Notes: a model not told the origin generated them from the letters alone. Shown: positions 27,205 to 36,412, numbered from the stretch's first letter. The stretch is DNA of 38,377 nucleotides from Bacteroidota bacterium (GCA_963169345.1 CAUJCT010000021.1:1-38377); one strand, 5' to 3'. Translations and numbers: made by a program.

Positions 27205-28428
27205 TTGGCACAAACTAAAAAACGCATATTAATCATTGGAATCAATTTTTCGCCTGAACTCACAGGTATCGGAAAATATACCGGCGAAATGGCGGCCTGG
27301 CTGGCTTCCAATGGTTTTGAAGTAACTGTTATTACCTCATTCCCGTATTATCCTAATTGGAAAGTTCAGGAACCATACAACAATAGCTTTTATAAAAAAG
27401 AACTGAGTTATAATGGCAATTTAAAAGTGCTGAGATGTCCTATGTGGGTGCCTGCTAATCCAAGTGGTTTAAAGCGCATCATTCATGAAGCTACTTTTTT
27501 TATGTCGGCTTCTGTGATGTTGATGGCTCAGTTGTTCAGAAAGAAACACCATAAAGTGTTCTGCATAGCGCCTCCTTTTCACCTGGGATTTCTGGCTTTA
27601 ATTTATAAATGGCTGCGAGGTTCTGAAGTCAATTACCATATTCAGGATTTACAAATTGAAGCAGCAAAGGATTTAAAAGTCATCAAAGCCAACTGGGTGT
27701 TTACACTGCTTTTTGGAATGGAGAAATTTATTCTTAAAAGAGTCAACTCAATTTCTTCCATCTCTATTGGAATGAATCGTAAAATTCAGGCTAAATCGGG
27801 TAAAGACATCATTTTATTTCCCAACTGGGTCGATACAGTTAAGTTTCATCCTCTTGAAAACAGAAATCAACTCAAATTGAAATGGCAGTTTTCGGAAGAT
27901 GAAAAAATTGTGCTTTATTCGGGAAGTATTGGCGAAAAACAAGGTCTGGATGCACTACTGGATATTGCAGACGAAATTAAAAACGAAACTAAAATCCGAA
28001 TTGTCATTTGTGGTACCGGCCCTTATAAAGAAAAATTACAAGCTAAAGTTGTTGACAGACAATTGAAAAATATCAGCTTTCTGCCTCTTCAACCTATGGA
28101 AACCTTCAATGAATTTCTCAATATGGCCGATGTGCATCTGGTTCTTCAAAAAGCAGAAGCTGCCGACCTGGTAATGCCAAGTAAGTTGACGACTATTCTG
28201 GCTGCCGGTGGTTTGTCTATAGCTACAGCTTTTCCTGGCACCAGTTTGTACGATGTCATCTATCAATACGATATGGGCATCTTAATTGAACCTGAAAATA
28301 ATACTGCCCTGAAAGGCGCCATCTTATTTGCCTGCAGCAATCATCAGGATGAGAAAAGGAAAAATGCCCGTGCTTATGCCGAACAGTTCCTCAATCAGGA
28401 TACAATTCTGAAAAGGATGTTTCATTAA
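27205..28428 (+). CDS. WcaI-type glycosyltransferase
   Basis: 407 residues. The N-terminus ILIIGINFSPELTGIGKYTG and SFPYYPNWKV match the WcaI/WbuB family (colanic acid and related polymers), which adds an early sugar to the lipid carrier. The donor domain has KIVLYSGSIGEKQGLDALLD and ends with VMPSKLTTILAAGG in place of the usual E-x7-E, as in WcaI. The start is TTG at 27205, 3 bases after the deacetylase stop; there is no Met for the first 30 residues. Last gene of the operon; a bidirectional terminator follows. Confidence 0.9.
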   Translation: MAQTKKRILIIGINFSPELTGIGKYTGEMAAWLASNGFEVTVITSFPYYPNWKVQEPYNNSFYKKELSYNGNLKVLRCPMWVPANPSGLKRIIHEATFFMSASVMLMAQLFRKKHHKVFCIAPPFHLGFLALIYKWLRGSEVNYHIQDLQIEAAKDLKVIKANWVFTLLFGMEKFILKRVNSISSISIGMNRKIQAKSGKDIILFPNWVDTVKFHPLENRNQLKLKWQFSEDEKIVLYSGSIGEKQGLDALLDIADEIKNETKIRIVICGTGPYKEKLQAKVVDRQLKNISFLPLQPMETFNEFLNMADVHLVLQKAEAADLVMPSKLTTILAAGGLSIATAFPGTSLYDVIYQYDMGILIEPENNTALKGAILFACSNHQDEKRKNARAYAEQFLNQDTILKRMFH

Positions 28429-28510
28429 GCCAATTCGGTTAAGCAATTGAACGAATAAATTCCAGCAAGCTCAAACAGTAAATTTCACTTTAAAAATATC
28501 TGTATAAAAA

Positions 28511-28539
28511 AAGACCCTCTTGTCGAGGGCCCTTCTTTT
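28511..28539. terminator. Bidirectional intrinsic terminator between convergent genes
   Basis: The stem CCCTC (28515-28519) / GAGGG (28525-28529) with loop TTGTC is flanked by AAAAAAAGA on the left and CCTTCTTTTA on the right. The A-run on one side and T-run on the other let it end transcripts from both the operon (+) and the WcaJ-like gene (-). Confidence 0.8.
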
Positions 28540-28562
28540 ATGCGCGTTTGATGATATTTGTT

Positions 28563-30152
28563 CTAGACAGCATTCTTATCCCCAACAAACATGTTGCGAA
28601 CAGTAAAGTAAATAATTTTTAACTCAAGCAGGAACGACCAGTTTTCTATGTACCAGATATCGTATTCTATACGCTTGGCCATTTTCTCAACACTTTTGGT
28701 TTCGCCTCTTAAGCCGTTGGTTTGTGCCCACCCTGTAATACCTGGACGTGCAAAGTGACGAACCAGATAATTGTCTATCACCTCTGAGTACTCATTGGTG
28801 TGCTTAACCATGTGCGGACGTGGTCCAACAACAGACATATTACCAATTAATACATTGAAGAACTGTGGCATTTCATCCAGATTGGTTTTTCTTAGGAATT
28901 TACCAATCTTGGTGATTCTGTCATCATTGGCTGATGCCTGTCTTAAATCTGAATCCTTATTCATACGCATCGACCTGAATTTCCAGCAATAGAATTCTCT
29001 GTTGCCTTCGCCTGTGCGTTTTTGCTTAAAGAAGATTGGTCCCGGTGAGCTCAGCTTAACCAAAATCATCAGGATTGGGAAAAGCCAAGGGAAGATAAAC
29101 AGGATAACCAATAACGAAAATGTGATGTCGAAGAAACGCTTTTTCAATCTGTTCATTGGAATTTCAAGCGGCTCTTCTCTCAGTGATACAACAGGTACAT
29201 TGCCATAAAAATCTATGGATACACTGTTGGTTTCTTTAAAGAGTTTATAGTCCGGTACAAACTTGATTCGAATCAGATTCCTTTCGCAGAAACTGATCAT
29301 CTGTCTGATTTCAATTGAGGAGAAGTCGCGCAATGCAACATATACCTCCTGTACCGAATTGGTGATGACAAATTCGTATAACTGACGCACCGGTCCTAAG
29401 TATTGAGCAACAATACCGGTATCACCTTTTTTGTCGTCAAAATATCCCAATACTTTATAACCTTGAGAAAGGTCGGCAGTAAGGGCATTGTAGATTTCCT
29501 TACCCATGTCTTCAGAACCAACAATGATGACATTGCGGAAATTGTTACCCGACTTGCGTAATTTCCTTAGGTACTGTATTGCAACAATACGATAAATAAG
29601 TGTCAGGATAATAAAATTAAGGAAGAAGGTGAGGAATCCCATTCTATTCAGGTTATGAAAATAGAAGAGTTCAGAGAAGGTTACCAGTGACAGGAACAAA
29701 TAGAGTATCAATCTCAAGGTCTTGGTGACGGATTTTTCGATACTGTCTGTGCGGTTAAAGGTAAACTCGTTGAAATGATAAACCAGGTAGAGCCAGAAAA
29801 TATTCGTAATAAAAATGAATATTTGAGAGTCTCTGGTGAAGAAAACGTCATAGTGATCGTATCGTATAATGAACGACACCAGATAGGAGAGGTTCAGGAA
29901 TACGAGATCACCCAGAATCAGGAACAATTTAATGTACCTGAGATAGTTGTTGAAGTTAATGCTTCGTAGTTGTTCTTTCATCGCGTTTGTGTAAATGGTT
30001 GTGTTTTTGTTTGTTTTATTTTCTAGTTCTGACTCCTGATCTTTAAATCGATCAAAAGTTTGTCGGTCAAAAGCCAACTCTTCCATAAGACCTGATTGAT
30101 AGGTGGTCTTTTGGTTGATTTTGGGTCTTTTGATGGGTTCTACACTCTCCAT
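28563..30152 (-). CDS. wcaJ: Undecaprenyl-phosphate glucose/sugar phosphotransferase (WcaJ-like)
   Basis: 529 residues as drawn. It transfers a hexose-1-phosphate to undecaprenyl phosphate, starting the repeat unit. Four hydrophobic segments fall in residues 70-190, a nucleotide-binding-like domain follows (VIIVGSEDMGKEIY), and the catalytic domain begins about residue 330 with a re-entrant helix (KKRFFDITFSLLVILFIFPW), then WKFRSMR, DEMPQFFNVLIGNMSVVGPRP and GWAQTNGLRGE. These mark the polyprenyl glycosylphosphotransferase family. The true start may be the ATG at 29981 (residue 58), since the first 57 residues are hydrophilic and poorly conserved-looking; the longer start at 30152 is possible. 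It is convergent to the operon, so its transcription is separate. Confidence 0.93.
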   Translation of the reverse strand: MESVEPIKRPKINQKTTYQSGLMEELAFDRQTFDRFKDQESELENKTNKNTTIYTNAMKEQLRSINFNNYLRYIKLFLILGDLVFLNLSYLVSFIIRYDHYDVFFTRDSQIFIFITNIFWLYLVYHFNEFTFNRTDSIEKSVTKTLRLILYLFLSLVTFSELFYFHNLNRMGFLTFFLNFIILTLIYRIVAIQYLRKLRKSGNNFRNVIIVGSEDMGKEIYNALTADLSQGYKVLGYFDDKKGDTGIVAQYLGPVRQLYEFVITNSVQEVYVALRDFSSIEIRQMISFCERNLIRIKFVPDYKLFKETNSVSIDFYGNVPVVSLREEPLEIPMNRLKKRFFDITFSLLVILFIFPWLFPILMILVKLSSPGPIFFKQKRTGEGNREFYCWKFRSMRMNKDSDLRQASANDDRITKIGKFLRKTNLDEMPQFFNVLIGNMSVVGPRPHMVKHTNEYSEVIDNYLVRHFARPGITGWAQTNGLRGETKSVEKMAKRIEYDIWYIENWSFLLELKIIYFTVRNMFVGDKNAV

Positions 30153-30513
30153 TCTATCAACTGCAATCCAATTAAGTGTCTTTTGGATGTCCTAACCAAC
30201 CAGTCTGCTCAACCTCGTACGCGAATGTAAAGGGTGAGGCGACCGGAAAAGTCTTTCTCGTTTAATGCAGTTAAAGGAATTAGTTTGGAAAAGTGTTGAC
30301 GTCGAATACGTCTCTGTTGTTGATTTTATAGCATATTTGAACAAGGTCACTGAATTGCTTTTAGCTACAATTCCATCAGACATTTGTTCGATGTGATAGG
30401 CGCGGTTCGGTGTTTTCAATTGAACGCTCTTTGAACGATAATTGATAAGTTGTGTAGTCATATACTTGTGTCTCTCGGCTCTCGCCACTTTGTTTTGTTT
30501 TTAGTCCTGAATT

Positions 30514-30550
30514 ATTAGGTATTTTTACTCAGTGCGTAATTATACCTAAT
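30514..30550. promoter_or_regulatory. 9-bp perfect dyad ATTAGGTAT-N19-ATACCTAAT
   Basis: The arms are at 30514-30522 and 30542-30550. The half-site TACCTAA recurs at 30705-30711 and 30932-30938, the last next to the promoter of the propeller gene. It may be an operator shared by the divergent genes, or a leader hairpin of the WcaJ-like transcript. Confidence 0.4.
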
Positions 30551-30956
30551 TTTTCAAAGGCAATATTAAATTCAATTTTTGGTTTATACAAGCCATTTCA
30601 TATTAAAAAATGTATAAATAATCGTGCATAATTTGTAATGACATTTATTTCAATACTTTACGTTTAAAAGTTAGTACCATTTTAGTCACATTATTTTTAT
30701 TTTTTACCTAAATTGGGATTGTGTTAAAATATGTCTTTTCTTTATCTGACAGGGTTTCAAGTATTGTTTTAATAAGTCGAATCTATATTGATTAATAGGG
30801 AATTGAAGGTATGGATCTTCTCCCTTATCTCTTGCTATTTCCCATTTTTCTTAAAAAGTATCGCAACTTCCCTTTTTCTTCGATTCTCATCCTGTAATTA
30901 TTTACATGTTTTTGCACGTTTTTTATCCGTTTACCTAATAAATTAAAAATCAATAG

Positions 30957-30964
30957 TATATTTG
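30957..30964 (+). promoter_or_regulatory. Probable promoter -7 box (TATATTTG)
   Basis: Exact TAnnTTTG match, 40 bases before the ATG at 31005. A TACCTAAT octamer lies 17 bases upstream, in the -33 region. Confidence 0.6.
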
Positions 30965-31004
30965 AATTGTGCTTGATTTCCCTAAAAACTAAAATTTTAT
31001 TATT

Positions 31005-34000
31005 ATGAATTTCCTTAAAGTTATTGCTTTTTCACTTGCCTTTCTGGCCTCTACTCAGCTCTCTCAGAAAGACCATCTCAATGCTCAACCTATGAAGTCG
31101 CAATTTGCCTATGTGCGTCATTTTAGCGGCGTTTATCCTGGATTACATCAGGCCAGCTCGCTCGCTACCGATTCTAAAGGCAATATTTATCTCGCTGGTT
31201 ACATAGGATCCAAAATTGATCTCGACCCTGATACCGGTTCCATGATTGTTGATGTAAAAAATAACACTTTTGATATCGTCGTTGTTAAACTTAATAAAAA
31301 TGGACAACTGATTAATGCCATGTCTATTGGAGGTGATTCTCTGGATGAAGCTCTATCAATCTGTGTAGATGATAACGATAATTTTTATATCTCCGGATAC
31401 TTTAGTCGTGTTGTGGATTTCGACCCCGGTAAGGATACATTTGAATTAACTACCAAAGGTAACACAGATGCTTTTGTTGCCAAATACGATAGTGCTTTTA
31501 ATTTTATATGGGCAAATCAAATTGGTGGTAAAAAAGCGGATAGAGCCAATGCAATAAGCTGTAATGGTAACAAACTTATTGTGACTGGATTTTATTGGGA
31601 CTCGCTTAAAATGATGGTCAACAATCAATTGATGACCTTGCCAATTAGCGGTTTTACGGATGCATTTATCGCCAGATTTGACCTCTCGGGCGCTGCTTTA
31701 AATCTTCTGAAACTTGGTAGCAGTGGTTACGAACAAGGTGTGACAGTCAAGTGTAATTCTAAAAAAAGTGTTTTTATAGGAGGCTTCTTCGGTGGTAGTA
31801 TGGATGCTAATCCGGGTAACAGTTCCTACAGCATCTCCAATCAGGGGAGCAACGATATTTATCTGCTTTGCCTCGATTCGAATATGAATTTCACCTGGGT
31901 AAAAACGTTTGGTACTTCCAATAGCGAATACGTCAATAACATTTGTATTGATATTTATGACAACATTTTTATGGCAGGTGATTATACCGGAAGTTTGGAT
32001 ATAGATCCGGGAAATGGGACTTATTACCTCAATTCTTTAAATGGTTTGCAAGATGCGTATTTAATTAAACTCGATTCAAGTGGTGGATTTAAATGGGGTT
32101 ATAGCATCGGTAGTGCTGTTTATGCCGAAACCGGTTCAGCTGTGACCACCGATCAATTTGGTCAGGTGTATTTCTGTGGTATGTTTGGTGATAGTATCGA
32201 CTTTAATCCTGGACCGGATACACTCAAATTGAAATCAAAAGGTAGTCGTGATGTGTTTATAGCTAAATATCAAAACGACTCAAAATTTGTTTGGGCCAAA
32301 AAGTATGGTGGGCCCGTTATTGACAGAGCATATTCAATCATAACCGATCAGGAGAATAGTATTTATACTGCCGGTGTTTTTATGGACTCCTCCAATTTTA
32401 ATACTGAAAACGGGACGTATTATGTAAAAAATAAAAATTTCGGAGCAGTAGAAATGTACTTTCATAAAATTGAACAGTGTTTGAGTTCTATCGACTCTCA
32501 GAACTTGGTTGTGTGCAATAAATTTGTCTCACCATCCGGTAAATATACTTGGACAAAAAATGGCACTTATTACGATACATTGAGCAGTTTCATAAATTGT
32601 GACAGCATTATTAAATTTAAACTTAAAGTCAATAAAAGCTCACAAGCTACTATTTTTATTACGGGCTGTAATTATGTAGTTTCTCCAAGTGGTCAATACA
32701 TCTGGTCAACCAAAGGTCTCTACAGAGATACCATTAGCAACTATTTGGGTTGCGACAGCATTCTGGTTTGTAATGTGAAAATAAATCTCAGTTCGAACAG
32801 CAATTTTAACTGGTCTGTTTGCGATTCACTATTGTCTCCAAGTAAAAAGTATATTTGGAGAAATTCAGGCATCTATTCTGATACCATTAAAAACAAAGCG
32901 AATTGCGATTCTGTTATGACATTTAATCTCGCTATAAAGAAAAGGACCTATGCGCTTATTAATGCAGTGGCTTGCGATGTTTATCACTCACCAAGTGGTA
33001 AATACAAATGGTATTCTGATGGCAGCTACCAGGATACTGTTCTCAACTCAGTTGGTTGCGATTCTGTACTCTCTATTCAATTGAAAGTAATATCGGGTTC
33101 ATCATCTGTAGTCAAATTAACAGTATGCAATTCCTTTACATCTCCAAGCGGAAAATATATCTGGACATACAGCGGCAACTTCATTGATACAATTAAGAAT
33201 TTTATAGGTTGCGATAGTATCATCACCTTTCAACTCAATGTACTTCGAAATTCTAATGCCTTTATTCGAATTAAAAATTGCGATAAAATTATTTCACCAA
33301 GCGGTAAATATACCTGGTTCCAATCAGGCACCTACCTGGATACACTGATATCCTACAGAGGTTGTGATAGTTTACTCGAAATTGAAGCTACCATTTCAAA
33401 AAGTACAAGCAAGCAATTTCAATATCATTTGTGTGCCGGCGAATCTGTCATACTTAATAATAAAAAGTACAGTACCACTGGAACGTTCTTCGATACCCTA
33501 AAAACAAAATCGGGTTGTGACAGTGTACTTGTTATTTCTGTATCAGTTCAATCTCCTAAAACTATTTTAATATCTAAATATGGAAATGTACTGCGTTGTA
33601 TTCTTCAGGCCGATTCTTTTCAATGGGTAGAATGCCACAATGGTTATAAGAAAATCAACAATCAAAATACAGACAGTCTGTATGTCGATAAGACCGGTGA
33701 ATACGCTGTAATTACCTGGAACAATTCATGTCCGGATACCAGTAATTGCGTACAGTTTAATGCTGTTGGATTACTTGAAATGTCGTCTAAAACTTACCGG
33801 GATGCATACCCAAATCCTAGCAATGGTATTGTCTTTCTCGAATTGCTTACCGGCTCTGTCATTCAACTCTATAATACCAGTGGTGTCGAGCTGATTCAAA
33901 TAGAAACAATGAATCCTGAAATCCAGCTCGATTTGAGTTCCTATAACAATGGAGTTTATTATTTGAAAATTAGCAACAGCTCCGGAACCTCAATTGTAAA

Positions 34001-34022
34001 ACTCATATTGATAAAATCTTAA
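31005..34022 (+). CDS. Type IX-secreted protein: seven-repeat propeller plus 51-residue cysteine repeats
   Basis: 1005 residues. A signal peptide (MNFLKVIAFSLAFLAST) is followed by seven SBBP-like units in residues 40-490, each with a D-x-x-G/D-N-x-Y-x-x-G strand and most ending D-x-(D/N)-P-G, so a seven-bladed beta-propeller is likely. Residues 504-809 are six head-to-tail repeats of exactly 51 residues starting with Cys, with S-P-S-G-K-Y-x-W and G-C-D-S motifs, and a degenerate seventh follows at 810. The last ~75 residues (AYPNPSNGIVFLELL...) form a type A type IX sorting domain ending VKLILIKS. Probably surface-exposed and adhesive or structural (inference). The WG-repeat gene starts 12 bases later and is probably co-transcribed. 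Confidence 0.9.
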   Translation: MNFLKVIAFSLAFLASTQLSQKDHLNAQPMKSQFAYVRHFSGVYPGLHQASSLATDSKGNIYLAGYIGSKIDLDPDTGSMIVDVKNNTFDIVVVKLNKNGQLINAMSIGGDSLDEALSICVDDNDNFYISGYFSRVVDFDPGKDTFELTTKGNTDAFVAKYDSAFNFIWANQIGGKKADRANAISCNGNKLIVTGFYWDSLKMMVNNQLMTLPISGFTDAFIARFDLSGAALNLLKLGSSGYEQGVTVKCNSKKSVFIGGFFGGSMDANPGNSSYSISNQGSNDIYLLCLDSNMNFTWVKTFGTSNSEYVNNICIDIYDNIFMAGDYTGSLDIDPGNGTYYLNSLNGLQDAYLIKLDSSGGFKWGYSIGSAVYAETGSAVTTDQFGQVYFCGMFGDSIDFNPGPDTLKLKSKGSRDVFIAKYQNDSKFVWAKKYGGPVIDRAYSIITDQENSIYTAGVFMDSSNFNTENGTYYVKNKNFGAVEMYFHKIEQCLSSIDSQNLVVCNKFVSPSGKYTWTKNGTYYDTLSSFINCDSIIKFKLKVNKSSQATIFITGCNYVVSPSGQYIWSTKGLYRDTISNYLGCDSILVCNVKINLSSNSNFNWSVCDSLLSPSKKYIWRNSGIYSDTIKNKANCDSVMTFNLAIKKRTYALINAVACDVYHSPSGKYKWYSDGSYQDTVLNSVGCDSVLSIQLKVISGSSSVVKLTVCNSFTSPSGKYIWTYSGNFIDTIKNFIGCDSIITFQLNVLRNSNAFIRIKNCDKIISPSGKYTWFQSGTYLDTLISYRGCDSLLEIEATISKSTSKQFQYHLCAGESVILNNKKYSTTGTFFDTLKTKSGCDSVLVISVSVQSPKTILISKYGNVLRCILQADSFQWVECHNGYKKINNQNTDSLYVDKTGEYAVITWNNSCPDTSNCVQFNAVGLLEMSSKTYRDAYPNPSNGIVFLELLTGSVIQLYNTSGVELIQIETMNPEIQLDLSSYNNGVYYLKISNSSGTSIVKLILIKS
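32514..33431 (+). repeat. Six 153-bp coding repeats (51 residues each)
   Basis: Units start at 32514, 32667, 32820, 32973, 33126 and 33279, all in frame with no insertion or deletion. Each has Cys at position 1 and Cys at position 29, with SPSGKY at 6-11 and CDS(I/V/L) at 29-32 (SPSKKY in the third unit). A seventh, shorter and diverged copy begins at 33432. The DNA has diverged much more than the spacing, which points to old duplication and selection on unit length. Confidence 0.95.
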
Positions 34023-34034
34023 AGCTTTTTAATC

Positions 34035-35489
34035 ATGAAATTCCACACAACAAATATGCGTTCTCTTTTAATTCTGCTTTACCTCCTTTGTTCTTTTTAC
34101 AGTACATTACTGGCGCGTTATCACTCCAATTTCTTTGTGCCGTATTACGACAATGGTAAATGGGGCTATATGGATTTCAATGGTCAAATGGTCATTCAAC
34201 CCTTTACCAGTTTTCGCCCCGGGTTTTTTAATCGATATAATTACGCTGAGTTTTACAACTCCCAAAATAAAAAAGGACTTATCAATGATAGTGCCCATGT
34301 TATTTTACCTTGCCAGTACGATTCTATACTGACTATTCAGGAAAATGCATTCGTGGTTAACTCTGGTAACAAAGTATATAAAGTGGTCAAAAAATCTGGT
34401 CTTCCGCTGATTAAAGGCTCTTTTAAACAGCTTGAACTTTCAAAAAGATCATACAAATGGATACCGTCTAAGAAACTGAAAAACGGGACTTACACGGATG
34501 AAACGGTCATCTATTACACAGCACTGATTGGTGTTGGTGCAAGTGGTATAGAACTGTATCATCTGCACGATGACGGTAAACATGTCCGATTAAAATACCT
34601 GCCAGGTGTGTTTAAGTTTAATGCTCAACGTAATTATGAAGATGAATTGTATGGCTTTTACTATTTCGACCCAAAAATGAAAAGACAAATTTACCTGGAC
34701 CTGTATGGTGATGAACCTAAAGTAGACGCATTGATGGAAGATATTGGACTAGTTGATATACCAACTGAGTATAATCTAAATCGAAAACTCAATAACTGGG
34801 AACTGACGCTTGACACCTTGCCTCATGATTTCATTTCAGACGATGGCGAGCGCAGTTTTAGTTCGAAATATAATGTTGTCAGGTTCAAAGGCAAATGGGG
34901 AGTAGTCAGCGAAAACCGATGCATAGTTTTGCCATTCGACTGTGATACAGTTATAAAGGATTGGGAAAATATAGTGTATAAGCGCCAGGGTTACTACGAT
35001 TGGTATGACTTGCGTAGTCATACCTATCACGCCTTGCATGCCGATACCATCATTGATGTTTTTTATGAAGGCGTTTTAGCTAAGCTTAAGGGCAGATACT
35101 CTTTTTACGACAAAGTAGGGAAAGATAAGACACCACATTTTCAGATTGACACCTTTATCGGTCATGAATGGATTTATGATGCGAATCAATTACTGGTGTA
35201 CAGTATAAGTCATTTGCATTACGCTGTTTTTACAAGTAATGGTCTGTCAACAACGCACAAATACAAAGGCATTAAACGTATACAATCAGGCTATATGTTT
35301 TTATATGATGGAGATTCGACAAGTGTAATGGTGACTCACAAAAAAAAGTTGAATTTACTGGGACCATACAAAGGAAGAATAATCGACGAAAAGCGTTCTT
35401 TAATGGAAATGCACCTTTTCCAGATACAATTAGCCAATGGCGTTTGGGTGTATGTAGACGCCAGTGGAAGGAAATATTTTAAGGAGTAG
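34035..35489 (+). CDS. Exported WG-repeat protein
   Basis: 484 residues. A signal peptide (RSLLILLYLLCSFYSTLLA) is followed by WG-repeat-like units: YDNGKWGYMDFNGQMVIQPF, then KKGLINDSAHVILPCQYDSI, and later RFKGKWGVVSENRCIVLPFD. Between them are divergent stretches without clear repeats. WG-repeat proteins are frequent in Bacteroidota, usually exported and of unknown function. It follows the propeller gene by 12 bases. There is no type IX sorting domain, so it may remain in the periplasm. Start ATG at 34035 is preferred; a later in-frame Met at residue 8 would also leave a signal peptide. Confidence 0.8.
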   Translation: MKFHTTNMRSLLILLYLLCSFYSTLLARYHSNFFVPYYDNGKWGYMDFNGQMVIQPFTSFRPGFFNRYNYAEFYNSQNKKGLINDSAHVILPCQYDSILTIQENAFVVNSGNKVYKVVKKSGLPLIKGSFKQLELSKRSYKWIPSKKLKNGTYTDETVIYYTALIGVGASGIELYHLHDDGKHVRLKYLPGVFKFNAQRNYEDELYGFYYFDPKMKRQIYLDLYGDEPKVDALMEDIGLVDIPTEYNLNRKLNNWELTLDTLPHDFISDDGERSFSSKYNVVRFKGKWGVVSENRCIVLPFDCDTVIKDWENIVYKRQGYYDWYDLRSHTYHALHADTIIDVFYEGVLAKLKGRYSFYDKVGKDKTPHFQIDTFIGHEWIYDANQLLVYSISHLHYAVFTSNGLSTTHKYKGIKRIQSGYMFLYDGDSTSVMVTHKKKLNLLGPYKGRIIDEKRSLMEMHLFQIQLANGVWVYVDASGRKYFKE

Positions 35490-35704
35490 GGGAGTCGTAT
35501 TAATTGGTAATTGTTACTTTAAATTTCAGGTACAATGACTGGCCAGTAAAATGAATTTGAATGTTCACATCATAGATTGAATTTGATATTTGTTATCTAT
35601 ATAAACTTTAAATAGGAACATTTGGATGACAATATTCTTTTAAAATATTAGTTACTGAATTCAAAGAACAGATTTAAAACACCCACTTGAAAATAGATTT
35701 AATT

Positions 35705-36079
35705 ATGAAGCCTATAATTTTAATAGCCATTTTCCTTATTTCCATTACCTCTTGTCGCAATGATAAAAATTCCTCAACTAGCTATTTGGGGAAATGGAAA
35801 CTTGAATCTCTTGAAAGTACCAAAGGCACAAGTAGTATTGAAAATGTACTGCTCTTAACTGCAATCAATACTGCTAATACCACTGTAAACATTTCTGATG
35901 AGCAGATGCAGTTTTATCAGAACGATACACTCATTGAAAAACATGAAATCAAAATTTCAGGAACTAAAATCGCATTTCTCAAAGATGGTAAAACTACTTC
36001 CGATGGTGTCATTGCTCAATCCGGAGATAAAATGACAATTACGATGGAGGATTATGTGTATACATTGACAAAGAATTGA
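35705..36079 (+). CDS. Small lipocalin-like lipoprotein
   Basis: 124 residues from the ATG at 35705, starting with a lipoprotein signal MKPIILIAIFLISITSC (Cys17 is the lipidated residue). A TTG six codons upstream is a less likely start. The mature part has YLGKWKLESLES, then MQFYQNDTLIEKHEIKISG and GDKMTITMEDYVYTLTK, the G-x-W and beta-strand pattern of lipocalin-like DUF lipoproteins of Bacteroidota. Function unknown. It stands alone, with about 215 bases before it and 391 after it that hold no other gene. Confidence 0.7.
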   Translation: MKPIILIAIFLISITSCRNDKNSSTSYLGKWKLESLESTKGTSSIENVLLLTAINTANTTVNISDEQMQFYQNDTLIEKHEIKISGTKIAFLKDGKTTSDGVIAQSGDKMTITMEDYVYTLTKN

Positions 36080-36372
36080 TAGAAGCAATCTCTAAAAAAT
36101 TGACTATTGGTTGGATATTGAATTGTTTGTCAATCTTAGTTCAGACCACTATTTACTCTTATTGATTTCAAACTGTTTGCAAGCAAATTAGGTTTAAAAA
36201 CTGCCTTTTCAAATGCATATTTCAGTTGCGTAATGAATATACAAGTCGAAAACTATCTATAAAGTTGACATTTTGTGTTATCATTAGTAGTTGTCTCTAG
36301 ACCAATAATCTTTTTTTTTGGGGTAAATCAATCTAAATAATAGCTAATTAACTAAAAGGACATTTGAATATT

Positions 36373-36390
36373 TATATCTAAATGCATATA
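36373..36390. promoter_or_regulatory. hip operator O1 (TATATC-N6-CATATA)
   Basis: Eighteen-bp palindrome with one mismatch in the left arm, 40 bp upstream of O2. Dyad centre at 36381.5. Confidence 0.65.
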
Positions 36391-36412
36391 AAATGGCATT
36401 AATTTTTATTAA

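Larger units (their letters stand above)
30153..31004. other. Large intergenic region between the WcaJ-like gene and the propeller protein gene
   Basis: These 852 bases hold no gene I can support; a 98-codon GTG frame on the minus strand (30192-30488) has unlikely composition. Visible elements are a 9-bp inverted repeat at 30514-30550, four TACCTAA-type octamers (both strands) and an exact -7 box at 30957-30964 for the gene on the right. The minus-strand promoter of the WcaJ-like gene should lie here, but no exact TAnnTTTG box was found for it. Confidence 0.6.

Noticed and set aside
30192..30488. 98-codon frame on the minus strand (GTG start) between the WcaJ-like gene and the propeller gene
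   Set aside because: Its protein has no recognisable motif, the C-terminal part is Arg/Ser/His-rich in a way unlike neighbours, and it lies in what should be the leader or promoter region of the WcaJ-like gene.
35538..35547. ACTGGCCAGT palindrome after the WG-repeat gene
   Set aside because: A 10-bp palindrome with no T-run, no repetition and no nearby promoter; likely chance.
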